64,000 nt of DNA from Polaromonas sp. (GTDB lineage Bacteria > Pseudomonadota > Gammaproteobacteria > Burkholderiales > Burkholderiaceae_C): assembly GCF_010365105.1 (NCBI RefSeq), contig NZ_JAAFGZ010000005.1, forward strand, positions 1 through 64,000, given 5' to 3'. A program made the position numbers and the translations under genes. The stretch's first letter is position 1, and each line of letters opens with the position of its first letter. Below are positions 50,915 to 59,798 of this stretch, one piece after another. The notes under the pieces were generated by a model. That model was not told where the DNA came from and did not search any database. It was given only the letters and a program-made list of their open reading frames with translations.

Positions 50915-51358
50915 GTGAAAAAACCCCTTCTCGCTTTCATCCTGGCCGCAGCCGGCTGCCTGACAGCTGGCCTGTCCAGCGCCCAGACGACTTCAATGAA
51001 CGACCAGCTCTACAAAGCCTTTGGCGAAAAAGCCGGCTTGGTGACGCTGATGGACGACTTCATGACGCGTTTGCTGGCGGACCCGCGCACCGGCCCGCAC
51101 TTCAAGCCGGCCAACCAGCAGCATGTCAAGGAGCAACTGGTCGAGCAGTTTTGTGCGCTCGGCGGCGGTCCCTGCGTTTACCAGGGCGCCGACATGAAAA
51201 CCGCACATGCCGAACTGGACATCCGCAAGTCGGACTTTCATGCGCTGGTCGAGGTACTGCAGCGCAGCATGGACGCGCAAGGAATTGCCTTTGCCCGGCA
51301 AAACCAGATGCTGGCCCTGCTGGCACCCATGCACAGCGACACCATCACGGTTCGCTAA
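50915..51358 (+). CDS. exported group 1 truncated hemoglobin
   Basis: A 147-residue protein with an N-terminal signal sequence (1-23; either cleaved after SSA or lipidated at Cys15, although the lipobox AAGC is atypical). The globin part (28-147) has LYKAFGEKAGLVTLMDDF, the gly-containing ALGGGPCVYQG turn, and the proximal His98 in DMKTAHAELDI, all characteristic of trHbN. Export is unusual for globins, which are normally cytoplasmic. GTG start. Likely works with the adjacent cupredoxin-like and DUF3034 proteins in periplasmic O2/NO or electron chemistry (inference). Confidence 0.85.
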   Translation: MKKPLLAFILAAAGCLTAGLSSAQTTSMNDQLYKAFGEKAGLVTLMDDFMTRLLADPRTGPHFKPANQQHVKEQLVEQFCALGGGPCVYQGADMKTAHAELDIRKSDFHALVEVLQRSMDAQGIAFARQNQMLALLAPMHSDTITVR

Positions 51359-51370
51359 ACAGGAAGCATC

Positions 51371-52030
51371 ATGAAAAAATTACTGATTTCCAGCGCCTTG
51401 CTGGTTCTATGCACAGGCGCGCTGGCCGGCAGCCTGAGCGTTGCGGTCGTTGACAAGGAAGGCAAACCCGTGCCTGACGCCATCGTGCGGGTCTTTCCAT
51501 CTGACAAATCGGCACAGCCCAAGACAGCGTTGCCCGCGCAGGCCACCATCACGCAGGAAAAAATGCAGTTCCTGCCCAACGTGACGCTGGTGCCCGTGGG
51601 CGCCAAACTGAGTTTCATCAACAACGACCCGTGGGACCACCATGTGCGTTCGTCGCCTGCGGGCCTGGGCCAGTTCAATGCCACGCAGGCGGGCTTTGAA
51701 TTGCGCCTTGAAGGCAAGAGCGCCGGCAAGCCGTCCAAACCCGCCGAGGTCACGCTGCCCAAGGCAGGCGCGCTGAGCGCCACGCTGCTGGGCTGCTTCA
51801 TTCATGGCTCGATGCGCGGCTATGTCTATGCCAGCGAGACGCCCTGGGCCGCCAAGACCAGCGCCGAAGGGCTGGCCGTGTTCGACGACCTGCCCGAGGG
51901 CGCAGCGCAGGTGAAGGTCTGGCAGGCAGACCAGCTGATCGACCTGGCGCCACAGTCGTTCAGCGTGTCGGCGTTGCCCGGCAAGCTGGGCATGCAGCTT
52001 GGCGTGGTGCCTCGCCGACGCCGGAGTTAA
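51371..52030 (+). CDS. exported cupredoxin-like protein (methylamine utilisation MauL-like annotation group)
   Basis: A 219-residue periplasmic protein. Signal peptide 1-19 (cleavage after ALA). A plastocyanin-like fold is suggested by the candidate copper ligands His in DPWDHHVRSS and Cys-x-x-His-x-x-Met in LLGCFIHGSMRGYVY. A C-terminal carboxypeptidase-regulatory-like part (EGLAVFDDLPEGAAQVKVWQ) follows. Relatives are often named methylamine utilisation protein but nothing else for methylamine use is present. It starts 12 bases after the globin stop. Confidence 0.8.
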   Translation: MKKLLISSALLVLCTGALAGSLSVAVVDKEGKPVPDAIVRVFPSDKSAQPKTALPAQATITQEKMQFLPNVTLVPVGAKLSFINNDPWDHHVRSSPAGLGQFNATQAGFELRLEGKSAGKPSKPAEVTLPKAGALSATLLGCFIHGSMRGYVYASETPWAAKTSAEGLAVFDDLPEGAAQVKVWQADQLIDLAPQSFSVSALPGKLGMQLGVVPRRRRS

Positions 52031-52114
52031 ACCTCCCGACACAAATACGGTGCCAATCGGCGTTGACAAAAACTTTCTCGAAACTTACTTTGAACGCCTC
52101 GCATGGAGGTTTTC

Positions 52115-52426
52115 ATGTCATCAACCGGCCAGTTTCAGAACAGAAGGCCCTGGGACCGCGTCACGCTGGCGCAACTGCAGCGCGTCAAGCAGTGGCGTGA
52201 AGCGCAGTACGGTGCGCATCCGCTGGAGCGCCAGGTTTGGGAGGCGGTGCTGACGCTGTGGATGACGGGCTGGATGGGCTGGCTGCCTGCGTTTGCCTTC
52301 GACGCCGACTGGGCCTACCCGCTGTGTCTGTTGGGCATGTACGCACCCAGCCTGTATGTGTACTGGCGTGCGCGCGCCCATGCGTCGCAGCGTCTCAGGT
52401 GTGACTGGATTGATCTGCTTCGCTGA
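52115..52426 (+). CDS. small hypothetical membrane protein
   Basis: A 103-residue protein. The N-terminal third is soluble (RVTLAQLQRVKQWREAQYGA), then two hydrophobic segments (about 40-62 and 66-86, WAYPLCLLGMYAPSLYVYW) and a basic tail. ATG 52115 has GGAGG five bases upstream, an excellent ribosome binding site. No family recognised. It lies 13 bases before the enoyl-CoA hydratase-type gene and 84 after the cupredoxin gene. Confidence 0.7.
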   Translation: MSSTGQFQNRRPWDRVTLAQLQRVKQWREAQYGAHPLERQVWEAVLTLWMTGWMGWLPAFAFDADWAYPLCLLGMYAPSLYVYWRARAHASQRLRCDWIDLLR

Positions 52427-52439
52427 TTAAAGTGCGGAC

Positions 52440-53285
52440 ATGAACAATCTCACCTGCTTCAAACTGACCATTTCCGGGCACATTGCCCACTTGGTGCTCA
52501 GCCGCCCCGATACGCTGAACACCATGAACCCGGCTTTCTGGCGCGAGCTGGACCAGGTGCTGATGCAGCTGCACAAGTCGGCCGACGCCCGCGTGCTGGT
52601 GATCTCCAGCACCGGCAAGCATTTCAGCGCGGGCATGGCGCTGGACACCTTTGCCGGCAGCAGCACGCTGGACGACCAGAGCGCCGAAGGCCGCGCCGCC
52701 ATCTTCGACCTGCTGGCCGGCATGCAGGCCACGTTTACCCAACTCGAAACCCTGCGCATCCCGGTGATAGCCGCGATCCAGGGCGGCTGCATTGGCGGCG
52801 CAGTTGACATGGTGACGGCCTGCTGCCTGCGCTATGCCACGGCCGATGCGTTTTTCTGCATCCAGGAAATCAACATCGGCATGGTGGCCGACGTGGGCAC
52901 GCTGCAGCGCCTGCCCAAGCTGATGCCGCTGGCGGTGGTGAAAGAGCTGGCCTATACCGGCCGCAAGCTGGGCGCCGCCAGGGCGCTGGCCTATGGTCTG
53001 GTCAATGAAGTGTTCGACTCGCCCGAAGCCCTGCTGGCTGGCGCGATGCAATGCGCCAGGGAGATTGCCGCCAAGCCGCCCGTTGCCATCTGGGGCACCA
53101 AGCAGGCGGTGCATTACGCACGCGACCATTCGGTGGACGACGCGCTCAAGCAGATGGGCTGGCTGCAAGGCGCGATCTGGAGCAACCAGCATGTGCGCGA
53201 ATCCATGCGGGCGATGAAGGAAAAGCGCGCCGGCAGCTTTCCCGACCTCGCCGCACTTCAATATTTCAATGAAAACGGCCTGTAG
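52440..53285 (+). CDS. enoyl-CoA hydratase/isomerase family protein (dienoyl-CoA isomerase-like)
   Basis: A 281-residue crotonase-fold enzyme. Oxyanion-hole segments are HFSAGMALDTF (60-70) and IQGGCIGGAVDMV (118-130). The motif EINIGMVADVGTLQRLPKL (about 144-162) matches delta3,5-delta2,4-dienoyl-CoA isomerases (ECH1 type), which shift double bonds during unsaturated fatty acid oxidation; the Asp of ADVGT is a catalytic residue there. It is not in an operon with other beta-oxidation genes. A 17-base palindrome copy follows its stop codon. Confidence 0.87.
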   Translation: MNNLTCFKLTISGHIAHLVLSRPDTLNTMNPAFWRELDQVLMQLHKSADARVLVISSTGKHFSAGMALDTFAGSSTLDDQSAEGRAAIFDLLAGMQATFTQLETLRIPVIAAIQGGCIGGAVDMVTACCLRYATADAFFCIQEINIGMVADVGTLQRLPKLMPLAVVKELAYTGRKLGAARALAYGLVNEVFDSPEALLAGAMQCAREIAAKPPVAIWGTKQAVHYARDHSVDDALKQMGWLQGAIWSNQHVRESMRAMKEKRAGSFPDLAALQYFNENGL

Positions 53286-53308
53286 CGCATACCGGGCTGG
53301 CGCAAGCA

Positions 53309-53325
53309 GCTATTGATTCAATAGC
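53309..53325. repeat. 17-base dispersed palindrome, copy 8
   Basis: GCTATTGATTCAATAGC preceded by GCGCAAGCA, the best-preserved copy, lying between two convergent genes (crotonase-family and HupE-like). It could act as a bidirectional terminator stem. Confidence 0.85.
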
Positions 53326-53338
53326 ATTAACCCGCCTA

Positions 53339-54592
53339 TCAACCGATCCGTTGCCAGAACCACCAGCTGGCCAGCAGGACCAGCAGCACCGATCCGCCGC
53401 GCACCACCACCTGGGCGTACCACGACCTGCCCACCAGCACCTGCGACACCAGCACCCAGCCCAGCACGGCCGTCAGCTGACCGGCTTCCACGCCCAGGTT
53501 GAACCCGGCCAGCGCCCAGGGCAGCAGCCCGCCGGGCGCTGCGGCTTCGAGCAGCAGGCCGGCAAAGCCAAAGCCGTGGACCATGCCAAACAGCAACGCC
53601 AGCACGTCAAAGCGGATCCATTTCACCGGCCGCAGGTTGAGCAGCGCGGTCACCACAATCGACAGCGCAATCGCCGGCTCGACCCACAGCGGCGACGCCT
53701 GCGTCAAGCCAAACGTCGCCAATATCAGGGTGATGGAATGGCCCACCGTGAAGGCCGTCACGGTGCGCAGCAGGGCCATCCAGGTGGCACGGTTGGCATA
53801 GACCGCCGCCCTGCGCTCAGGATGCTCGCGCAGCAGCGCGGCGGGTGGACTGCGCTGCAAACTCAGCTGCAGCGGCAGCACCAGCGCCAGCAGGAAAGCC
53901 AGATGGTCATAGCCCTGCAGCAAATGGTGAACCCCGAGGCTGAAATAGTCGCGCAGCGCCGACCAGCGGTTGGAGGCGCCGGGGCTCTGGGCCTGCGCAC
54001 CGCCTTCGGCCACTGCTACGCTTGTCACCCCGGAACTGAGCAACAGGCTGCCCTGCTGCGGCGACACGGTGCTCAGCAGGTCCTTGCCGCCAATGCGGCC
54101 AGCCACCAGCAGGCGATGGGTCGAATCCTGGTCTTTCAGCAGTACATAGTGAAAGCGCAGGGCTTGTCCGGCGGGGCAGCGGGCGGTTGCTGCGGCGCGC
54201 AGATAAACACCATCGCTGCGGCGCTCCAGGCCGTCGCTTTGCCAATCGAGCCGGCACGCTCCCGGCGCGCCAGCGGGCACCTCCAGCCTGGCCTGCTGGT
54301 TGAACAAGGCCAGCGCCTGCGGCGTTGCGGCCTTGGCTTCGCCCCAGGTCACGCGGCCGTCGGCATTGGCGTCCATCGGCACGACCAGGTCCAGGTCCCG
54401 AATCGCCACCGCCAGCACGAACCTGAGGTCCCGGAGCGATCCGGCGCTTTCGGCACTTTCGGCGGCTGGCTGCTGCACCTCCAGGTAGGCATCACTGCCC
54501 TTGTGCGCCCGTGCGGGGCTGCAAGCCAGCCCCAGGGCCAGCGCCAGCAGCCAGCCGGTTTGCCTCAGCGGGCGAAGCAGCGCCCGCATCAT
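53339..54592 (-). CDS. HupE/UreJ-like membrane protein with periplasmic N-terminal domain
   Basis: A 417-residue protein. Signal peptide 1-29 (ending ARA-HKG), a periplasmic domain of about 180 residues, and then seven or so membrane helices of the HupE/UreJ_2 type with the histidine motifs GVHHLLQGYDHLAFLLAL, VGHSITLILATFG and MVHGFGFAGLLLEAA. The related HupE/UreJ proteins transport nickel, so metal transport is a possible role (inference). Its ATG overlaps the stop of the TPR gene (ATGATGA), implying coupling. Confidence 0.82.
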   Translation of the reverse strand: MMRALLRPLRQTGWLLALALGLACSPARAHKGSDAYLEVQQPAAESAESAGSLRDLRFVLAVAIRDLDLVVPMDANADGRVTWGEAKAATPQALALFNQQARLEVPAGAPGACRLDWQSDGLERRSDGVYLRAAATARCPAGQALRFHYVLLKDQDSTHRLLVAGRIGGKDLLSTVSPQQGSLLLSSGVTSVAVAEGGAQAQSPGASNRWSALRDYFSLGVHHLLQGYDHLAFLLALVLPLQLSLQRSPPAALLREHPERRAAVYANRATWMALLRTVTAFTVGHSITLILATFGLTQASPLWVEPAIALSIVVTALLNLRPVKWIRFDVLALLFGMVHGFGFAGLLLEAAAPGGLLPWALAGFNLGVEAGQLTAVLGWVLVSQVLVGRSWYAQVVVRGGSVLLVLLASWWFWQRIG

Positions 54593-55767
54593 TTGGCGGC
54601 CTTGGCCGTGGCGGCGATGGCCGCAAGTCGCACATCATGCAGGCCGGCCGCCTGAATGGCACTGCCAATTTCTGCCAGCGCCAGTTTGTCATTGGCCTGC
54701 CTGGCGCTTTGCAGCGCGACCCACCAGTCCAGCGGCTCGCGCTGCAGCTGGAGGTTGCGCCTGGCCAATGGCAGCGCACTTGCTGCATCGTCGTCCAGCC
54801 ACAAGGCCGCCAGCGCCAGTTCGCGCCCGTGCAGCGTTGTGTCGTCACCGCGCCGCGCCAACTCGTCCATGCGCGACTGCAGCACCTGGCGCCCGGCTTT
54901 CCAGCGCGCATCCCCCAGGCGCTTCCAGGCGGTGGCCTGGCGCAGTACGACGGCATCGGTTTCAGGCAGCGGCGTGAGCAGCTTCAGCGCCTGGGCGGTC
55001 TTGCCGGTGCGCAGCAGCAGGTCGCTGAAGGCAATGGCGGTGTAAAGATCGTGCTCGGCCGCCAGGCTGCGCGTGTAGGCGTCGGCGGCTTGCGCATCGC
55101 GCCCAGAGCGCTCATCGCTTTCCGCCAGCAGCGACAGCAACCAGCTGCGCTGGCCGGCATCGGTGGTCTGGTTGATCAGCGCCTGAAAGCCTTGCCCTGC
55201 CATCGGGTTCTGGCCCTGCAGCGACTGGGTCTCCAGGCGGCAGGCGTCGGCATACAGCGCCTGACCTGCACGCGCCACCGCATCGCAGGCGGCCAGCGAC
55301 TCGGCATAGCGGGACGAAAGGCGTTCGAGCGACGCCAGGTTCAGCCAGCCCTGCGCGTGGCCGGGTGCGCGCGCCAGCGCCGCCGTGAGCACCTTTCGCG
55401 ACGCCGCAAATTCATGCCGGCCCTGCTGCACGGTGGCTTGCAAAACGGCCAGATCGGCGGGTGCATCAGGCCGGTCCCACCACGGGGCCAGCGTCGCCTG
55501 CGCACGGCCCCAATAGCGTGTGTCGCCGGTCTGCCGGGCCACGCCAATGTCTTCCCGGGCCTGCTTTGCCGCCGCCACCGGATCACTGGCCTGCACGCTG
55601 GCTGGCGACGCCGCAGTTGCCTGTGCCGGACGATGGCGCGTCACGGCCGGCAGGACTTCCAGAACTTCATCGTCGCGCACGGGCTGCACCGCAGTCGCCG
55701 CTGCGGCATTGATCTGTACCGCCAGCAGCAAACCTGCCAGCGCCATGAGTTTGGAAAAACGTTGCAT
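54589..55767 (-). CDS. exported TPR-repeat protein
   Basis: A 392-residue periplasmic protein. Signal peptide 1-22 (LMALAGLLLAVQINAAAA). The remainder is helical and built from tetratricopeptide-like repeats, for example in AQGWLNLASLERLSSRYAES and GRDAQADAYTRSLAAEHDLY. Such repeats mediate protein contacts. ATG 55767 is preferred; ATGs at 55818 and 55794 are in frame upstream. It lies between the small lipoprotein gene (after a terminator-like hairpin) and the HupE-like gene. Confidence 0.78.
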   Translation of the reverse strand: MQRFSKLMALAGLLLAVQINAAAATAVQPVRDDEVLEVLPAVTRHRPAQATAASPASVQASDPVAAAKQAREDIGVARQTGDTRYWGRAQATLAPWWDRPDAPADLAVLQATVQQGRHEFAASRKVLTAALARAPGHAQGWLNLASLERLSSRYAESLAACDAVARAGQALYADACRLETQSLQGQNPMAGQGFQALINQTTDAGQRSWLLSLLAESDERSGRDAQAADAYTRSLAAEHDLYTAIAFSDLLLRTGKTAQALKLLTPLPETDAVVLRQATAWKRLGDARWKAGRQVLQSRMDELARRGDDTTLHGRELALAALWLDDDAASALPLARRNLQLQREPLDWWVALQSARQANDKLALAEIGSAIQAAGLHDVRLAAIAATAKAAK

Positions 55768-55850
55768 CTTCGGTGCTTTCATCGGCGCAGACATCAGGCG
55801 CAGCACACCGGCCCACAAGCCGGTGCGCTGCCATCACCCAAAAAATTTAC

Positions 55851-55895
55851 AAAAAAAAATGGCCCGGCAATCGATGCATCTCGACTGCCGGGCCA
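55851..55895 (-). terminator. intrinsic terminator/attenuator between lipoprotein and TPR genes
   Basis: On the minus strand TGGCCCGGCA and TGCCGGGCCA (55886-55895 and 55860-55869) form a 10-pair stem extended by TCGA/TCGA, followed by nine T residues (55851-55859). It lies 16 bases after the lipoprotein stop. Read-through may still feed the TPR-HupE genes. Confidence 0.85.
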
Positions 55896-55910
55896 CATCA
55901 CCCCTTGCGT

Positions 55911-56162
55911 TTACTGCAAGGGTGCCGGTTCCGAGGTGTCGTCAGCCGCCAGGGTCAGCGGGTTGACGTCAACCGGGTCGGTGTTCTCGCCATTGCTGGC
56001 GATCAGTCCGTTGATGTAGCCGACCACATCGGTGATGGTCTGGGCGACCGGCCCGGGCGGCGGACCACCGGCGCCATGGTCGTCGTTGTTGCCGCCGCAG
56101 CCGGCGAGCAGCGCGGCGGACAGCGCGGCGCCGGCCATCAGTCTTGCGTTAATGGTGAACAT
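55911..56162 (-). CDS. small lipoprotein
   Basis: An 83-residue protein from ATG 56162, with AAGGAA upstream. Signal peptide ends in the lipobox LLAGC (Cys23), followed by GGNNDDHG and a proline/glycine stretch. The remaining part (VAQTITDVVGYINGLIASNGENTDPVD) is acidic. No named family. It lies 25 bases after the DUF4331 gene and is followed by a strong terminator, so it is co-transcribed mainly with DUF4331. Confidence 0.75.
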   Translation of the reverse strand: MFTINARLMAGAALSAALLAGCGGNNDDHGAGGPPPGPVAQTITDVVGYINGLIASNGENTDPVDVNPLTLAADDTSEPAPLQ

Positions 56163-56187
56163 GGTGTTTCCTTGTCTGGCGGGCCAA

Positions 56188-57717
56188 TTACTTGGTGCCC
56201 GCAAGCGGGGTGTTGAGGTAAGGGAAAACCTGCTTGAAGTCGGTCGCGCTGGCACGCACACCGTCCACAAAGGCCACGCCGCCGGCCGGTGCATCGGCGG
56301 GCTTGCAGCCCACCTTCAGCTTGTCGGTGTCGCCGGTCAGCACGCACAGCGCGCCCATGGCCACCCGCAGCGACACGTCCACCACGTCGTCGCCCAGGCG
56401 ACGGCCGTTCGGGAAGCCGGCGTTGTCGCCTGCCGCCACGCCCAGCGCATTTTGCGAAGCAGCTGGCGTGGCAGCAATCGACGTGTTCAGCCGCAGCATC
56501 TCGGCCAGCGGACCGCCCATGCCCAGGCCCGTGATGTTGGCCGGCCGGTTGACCGTGGGCAGTCCGGTCAGGAAGGCGCTCATCAGGTCGGTGCGCGGGA
56601 AGTTGGTGGGCGCCTTGGCGCCAAACAGCTTTTCAAGCAACGCGGGCAGCGTCGGATTGGTCACGTAGTCGGCAAAGTTTGCGGCATCGTTGAACGGCTT
56701 GTTACCGTTGAACTTGTCCTTGTCCTTCAAGCCGATCACGACCTCGTTCACCAGCGGCATGCCCAGACGCGACACCTGCGTCCAGGCACCACCGGCTTTT
56801 TCGCTGGCCTGCAGGCCGGACGGCGGTGCGCCATTGAGCAGGCGGCCCTGGCGCAGGCTGGCCGTGGTCCAGCCGCCAATGACCTTTTCACTGCCCTGCG
56901 TCAGGCAGCTGGCCGGCACTTCAAGCGCCAGCGAGGTGACGTTCTTGTCTTCCAGTTCGCCGAACTTGCCGCCTGCTGCCGCATTGGCCTCGTTGGTGAT
57001 GAAGGAAGCAGGCGCGTTGACCAAATCGAAAATCACACCCAGGTTGACCGAGAACGCTTCCTTGCGCTGGCCGACAAATACCTTGCCGGGCGTGGCGCAG
57101 CCGGGAATGTTGATGCTCTGGATGTAGGAGTTGGCATAGCCTTCGTAGCTGCCGCCGGGGAAGGTCTTGGTGCCGATGTAGTCGATCGGCTTGCCAAAGG
57201 TCTTGCCGCCACCAGCGGTCGTGACGGCCTCGCGTTTTCCGCTGCGGCGGTCGCCGCGTACCACGTTCAGGGTGAAGCTTTCGGTGTAGCTCAGCGGCGC
57301 GTCGGGGGCATTGGTCACGGCGCCAGCCTGGCGCAGGGGAATCGACACGTTCTTGCCGCCGATGGGCAAGGTGATGCCGGCGCCATTGTTGGCCAGTTCG
57401 TTCTTGAACTGGAACTGGAAGGTGATGTCTTCCTTGCCGTCACCGTTGTTGTCCAGATGGATTTCATACAGCGCGTTCGGGTCGAGCGAGAAATAATTGG
57501 GGCCGCCGTAGGCATCCTGCAGCGGCAGGTAGTTGGCAATCAGCGTGACGTTGCCGGTCTTGCCCGCCTCGTAGCTGTTGAACATGTAGAAGTCGGTGCC
57601 ATCGACCTTGGGGGCGGTGGTGATGAACGGCGCTTCGCGGTGGCTAGACGCCATGGCGCCGCCGGCGGCGGCGAGCAGCAGGCACGCGCTGGCGATACGC
57701 CCAATTTTCGTTTTCAT
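56188..57717 (-). CDS. exported DUF4331 family protein
   Basis: A 509-residue secreted protein. Signal peptide 1-23 (cleavage AMA-SS). The mature start SSHREAPFITTAPKVDGTDFYMF is the DUF4331 signature, and the domain covers nearly the whole protein. Function unknown. AAGGAG lies 7 bases before the ATG. DUF4331, a small lipoprotein, a TPR protein and a HupE-like protein in this order form a recurring set in proteobacteria, to my knowledge. The 317-base gap upstream (57718-58034) holds its promoter and two repeats. Confidence 0.88.
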   Translation of the reverse strand: MKTKIGRIASACLLLAAAGGAMASSHREAPFITTAPKVDGTDFYMFNSYEAGKTGNVTLIANYLPLQDAYGGPNYFSLDPNALYEIHLDNNGDGKEDITFQFQFKNELANNGAGITLPIGGKNVSIPLRQAGAVTNAPDAPLSYTESFTLNVVRGDRRSGKREAVTTAGGGKTFGKPIDYIGTKTFPGGSYEGYANSYIQSINIPGCATPGKVFVGQRKEAFSVNLGVIFDLVNAPASFITNEANAAAGGKFGELEDKNVTSLALEVPASCLTQGSEKVIGGWTTASLRQGRLLNGAPPSGLQASEKAGGAWTQVSRLGMPLVNEVVIGLKDKDKFNGNKPFNDAANFADYVTNPTLPALLEKLFGAKAPTNFPRTDLMSAFLTGLPTVNRPANITGLGMGGPLAEMLRLNTSIAATPAASQNALGVAAGDNAGFPNGRRLGDDVVDVSLRVAMGALCVLTGDTDKLKVGCKPADAPAGGVAFVDGVRASATDFKQVFPYLNTPLAGTK

Positions 57718-57886
57718 GTTGATCTCCTTGTTTTCGGGTTTACAGCGGTTGCTGTGCCAGAAGGTACGTCAACCAGCTGCAAACCGGATTCAGGAGAAAT
57801 TCAAAACAGGGTTAGAGGCGAATTCGTCCTACAAATTGGCGCTGGAACACGTCTGGAATTGTTACTTGGCCAAAAAAGCGGGAAAT

Positions 57887-57943
57887 GTCGGGTTACGCCT
57901 TCGGCTAACCCGACCTGCGCAAGAGCTTCGCAGTTTCGCAGGT
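57887..57943. repeat. twin hairpin repeat element (GTCGGGTTA type)
   Basis: GTCGGGTTA (57887-57895) pairs with TAACCCGAC (57906-57914) around CGCCTTCGGC. A second stem, ACCTGCG (57913-57919) with CGCAGGT (57937-57943), follows at once. Repeats starting GTCGGGTTACGCC are widespread between genes in several proteobacteria (general knowledge). Located upstream of the DUF4331 gene and downstream of queF, in the 317-base gap. Confidence 0.7.
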
Positions 57944-58015
57944 CGGCCTGGCGAAGCGCAAGCCGATATCTGCAAGCAAAAACAGCACTTTGCGCACACC
58001 CCATAATCGTGATCA

Positions 58016-58032
58016 GCTATCGATTAAATAGC
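58016..58032. repeat. 17-base dispersed palindrome, copy 9
   Basis: GCTATCGATTAAATAGC, immediately downstream (on the minus strand) of the queF stop codon, two bases away. Both arms are intact. Confidence 0.75.
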
Positions 58033-58034
58033 AA

Positions 58035-58880
58035 TCACTGCCGCGCCGTACGCACATTCGGCGGCATGGCCTGCGGGTGGCTGGTGCGAAACGGGTTGAT
58101 GTCGAGCCCGCCCCGTCGCGTGTAGCGCGCATACACCGTCAGCTTGACCGGCTTGCAGCGCGTCCAGAGGTCCATGAAGATGCGCTCGACGCACTGCTCG
58201 TGGAATTCGTTGTGGTTGCGGTAGCTGACGAGGTACTGCAGCAGCCCTTCCTGGTTGATCTGCGGGCCGCTGTAGCTGATGCGCACGCTGCCCCAGTCGG
58301 GCTGGCCGGTCACCAGGCAGTTGCTTTTCAGCAAATTGCTGGTCAGCACCTCGGTCACCGGCGGCTCGTCAAACACGGCGCTCAGCAGGTCGGGTGCGGG
58401 CGTGTAGCGGGTGCATTCCACATCGAGCCGGTCGAGGCTCAAGCCGTCGAGTTCTGCCACGTCCTCGCGGTCAAATAGCTCGGGCAGCAGCAGCCTCACG
58501 CCCACCGTCGCGGCATGCGGTGCGCCGCGCCAGGCGGCTTCGCTGATGTCGGCGCGCAGCCGCGCCTGCACGGCGGATGCATCGGCAAACCGGGTGTTGT
58601 TGAAGCTGTTCAGGTAGAGCTTGAAGGACTTGCTTTCCACGATGTTGGACGACTCGCAAGGCACGGTGAAATGCGCCAGCGCCAACTGCGGCTTGCCGCG
58701 CAGGTTGAGCCAGCTCAGCTCGAACGCGGTCCACAGGTCGGCGCCGAAAAACGGCGGCGCGGCGCCCACACCGATTTCCTCGCGCTTGGCCAGGCGCGGA
58801 ATCGGAAACAGCAGCGATGCGTCGTACTGGTCCACGTAGGCGGACGATTTGCCAAGTTCGGAATGCTCAGGAAGGTTCAT
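58035..58880 (-). CDS. queF: NADPH-dependent 7-cyano-7-deazaguanine reductase QueF
   Basis: Reduces preQ0 to preQ1 in queuosine synthesis for tRNA. The 281-residue length marks the two-domain (E. coli-like) type. The catalytic Cys188 and Asp195 lie in [17 protein letters not shown], and the substrate-binding Glu in [12 protein letters not shown]; the QueF motif [13 protein letters not shown] (about 82-94) binds NADPH. ATG 58880 fits the family start. It overlaps the end of the disrupted hydrolase gene upstream by 14 bases. Other queuosine genes are not nearby. Confidence 0.96.
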   Translation of the reverse strand: MNLPEHSELGKSSAYVDQYDASLLFPIPRLAKREEIGVGAAPPFFGADLWTAFELSWLNLRGKPQLALAHFTVPCESSNIVESKSFKLYLNSFNNTRFADASAVQARLRADISEAAWRGAPHAATVGVRLLLPELFDREDVAELDGLSLDRLDVECTRYTPAPDLLSAVFDEPPVTEVLTSNLLKSNCLVTGQPDWGSVRISYSGPQINQEGLLQYLVSYRNHNEFHEQCVERIFMDLWTRCKPVKLTVYARYTRRGGLDINPFRTSHPQAMPPNVRTARQ

Positions 58881-59798
58881 GTTTCGGTGCAGAGGTTGTC
58901 GGGTTGGCCGCATCAAGGTGCGGAATCAGCAAGGCCAGCAGGCGCTCGACCACGCCGGGCGGCAGGTCATGGCCCATGCCGTCGATGCCGGCCAGGTGCG
59001 CACCGGGAATGCGGCGGGCGGTGTCTTCGGCGCAGGCGAACGGCACCAAGGGGTCGGCCTTGCCGTGGACCACCAGCGTCGGGATGGTTTTCAGCCCGGC
59101 GAGTTCATCGGCGCGGTTGCGGTCGGCCAGCACGGCGACCATCTGCCGCATGATGCCGACCGGGTGCAGGCTGCGCCGGGCGGCCGCGCCGACAAGGTCG
59201 CGCCACTCGGCGTCGCGCATCGGGAAGCCGGGGCTGCCAATGGCCTTGAAGACACGCACCGAATGGTCGATGGCCGCATCCAGTCCTTTGCCGGCGGGCC
59301 GGCTCATCAACACGCGGCTGACCTCGGGGCCAGGCCCGGGCGCGCGCCGCTCGAACTCATGACGCTGGCCAGGCTCAGCACCCGTGCCGGCGCCAGCAAG
59401 GCCAGGCGCTGGGCAATCATCCCGCCCATGCTCGCGCCGACCACATGTGCTTTGCCGATGTCCAGGGCATCAAGCACGCCCAGCGCGTCCTGCGCCATGT
59501 CGCGCAGGCTGTAAGGCGGCGTGATGCGCCAGCCGAGCCGGTATTTCAGCCCCGCCCACAGCACCCGGGGCTTGCCCAGCGCATCGAAATGCTGGCTCAG
59601 CCCGGCGTCCCGGTTGTCAAAACGCACCACCCGGTAGCCCGCGTCAAGCAAGGCCTGCACCAGGGCCGGCGGCCAGGCAATCAGCTGCATGCCCAGGCCC
59701 ATGATGAGCAGTACGGCAGGACGCGGCCGGCCCTGTGCATCAAAGCCAGGGCCGCTGTCCTCGATTTCGATATCGATGCCGTTTGCTCTTTTTTTCAT
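58867..59798 (-). pseudogene. alpha/beta hydrolase interrupted by a frameshift
   Basis: Two minus-strand frames together make one complete hydrolase. The 5' part (59798 to about 59340) has RPAVLLIMGLGMQLIAWPP and the nucleophile Ser in VVGASMGGMIAQ, then runs to a premature stop at 59307. The 3' part continues in the -1 frame as GPGPEVSRVLMSRPAG and supplies the Asp (VVHGKADPLVP) and His (IDGMGHDLPPG). A one-base loss in the run of C/G near 59330-59350 would explain it. It is either a recent pseudogene or a sequencing error. The start codon lies in a 17-base palindrome variant. Confidence 0.8.

Noticed and set aside
56032-58125. 697-codon plus-strand frame antisense to DUF4331 and the lipoprotein
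   Set aside because: No recognisable domain, and the minus-strand genes have signal peptides and good ribosome binding sites.
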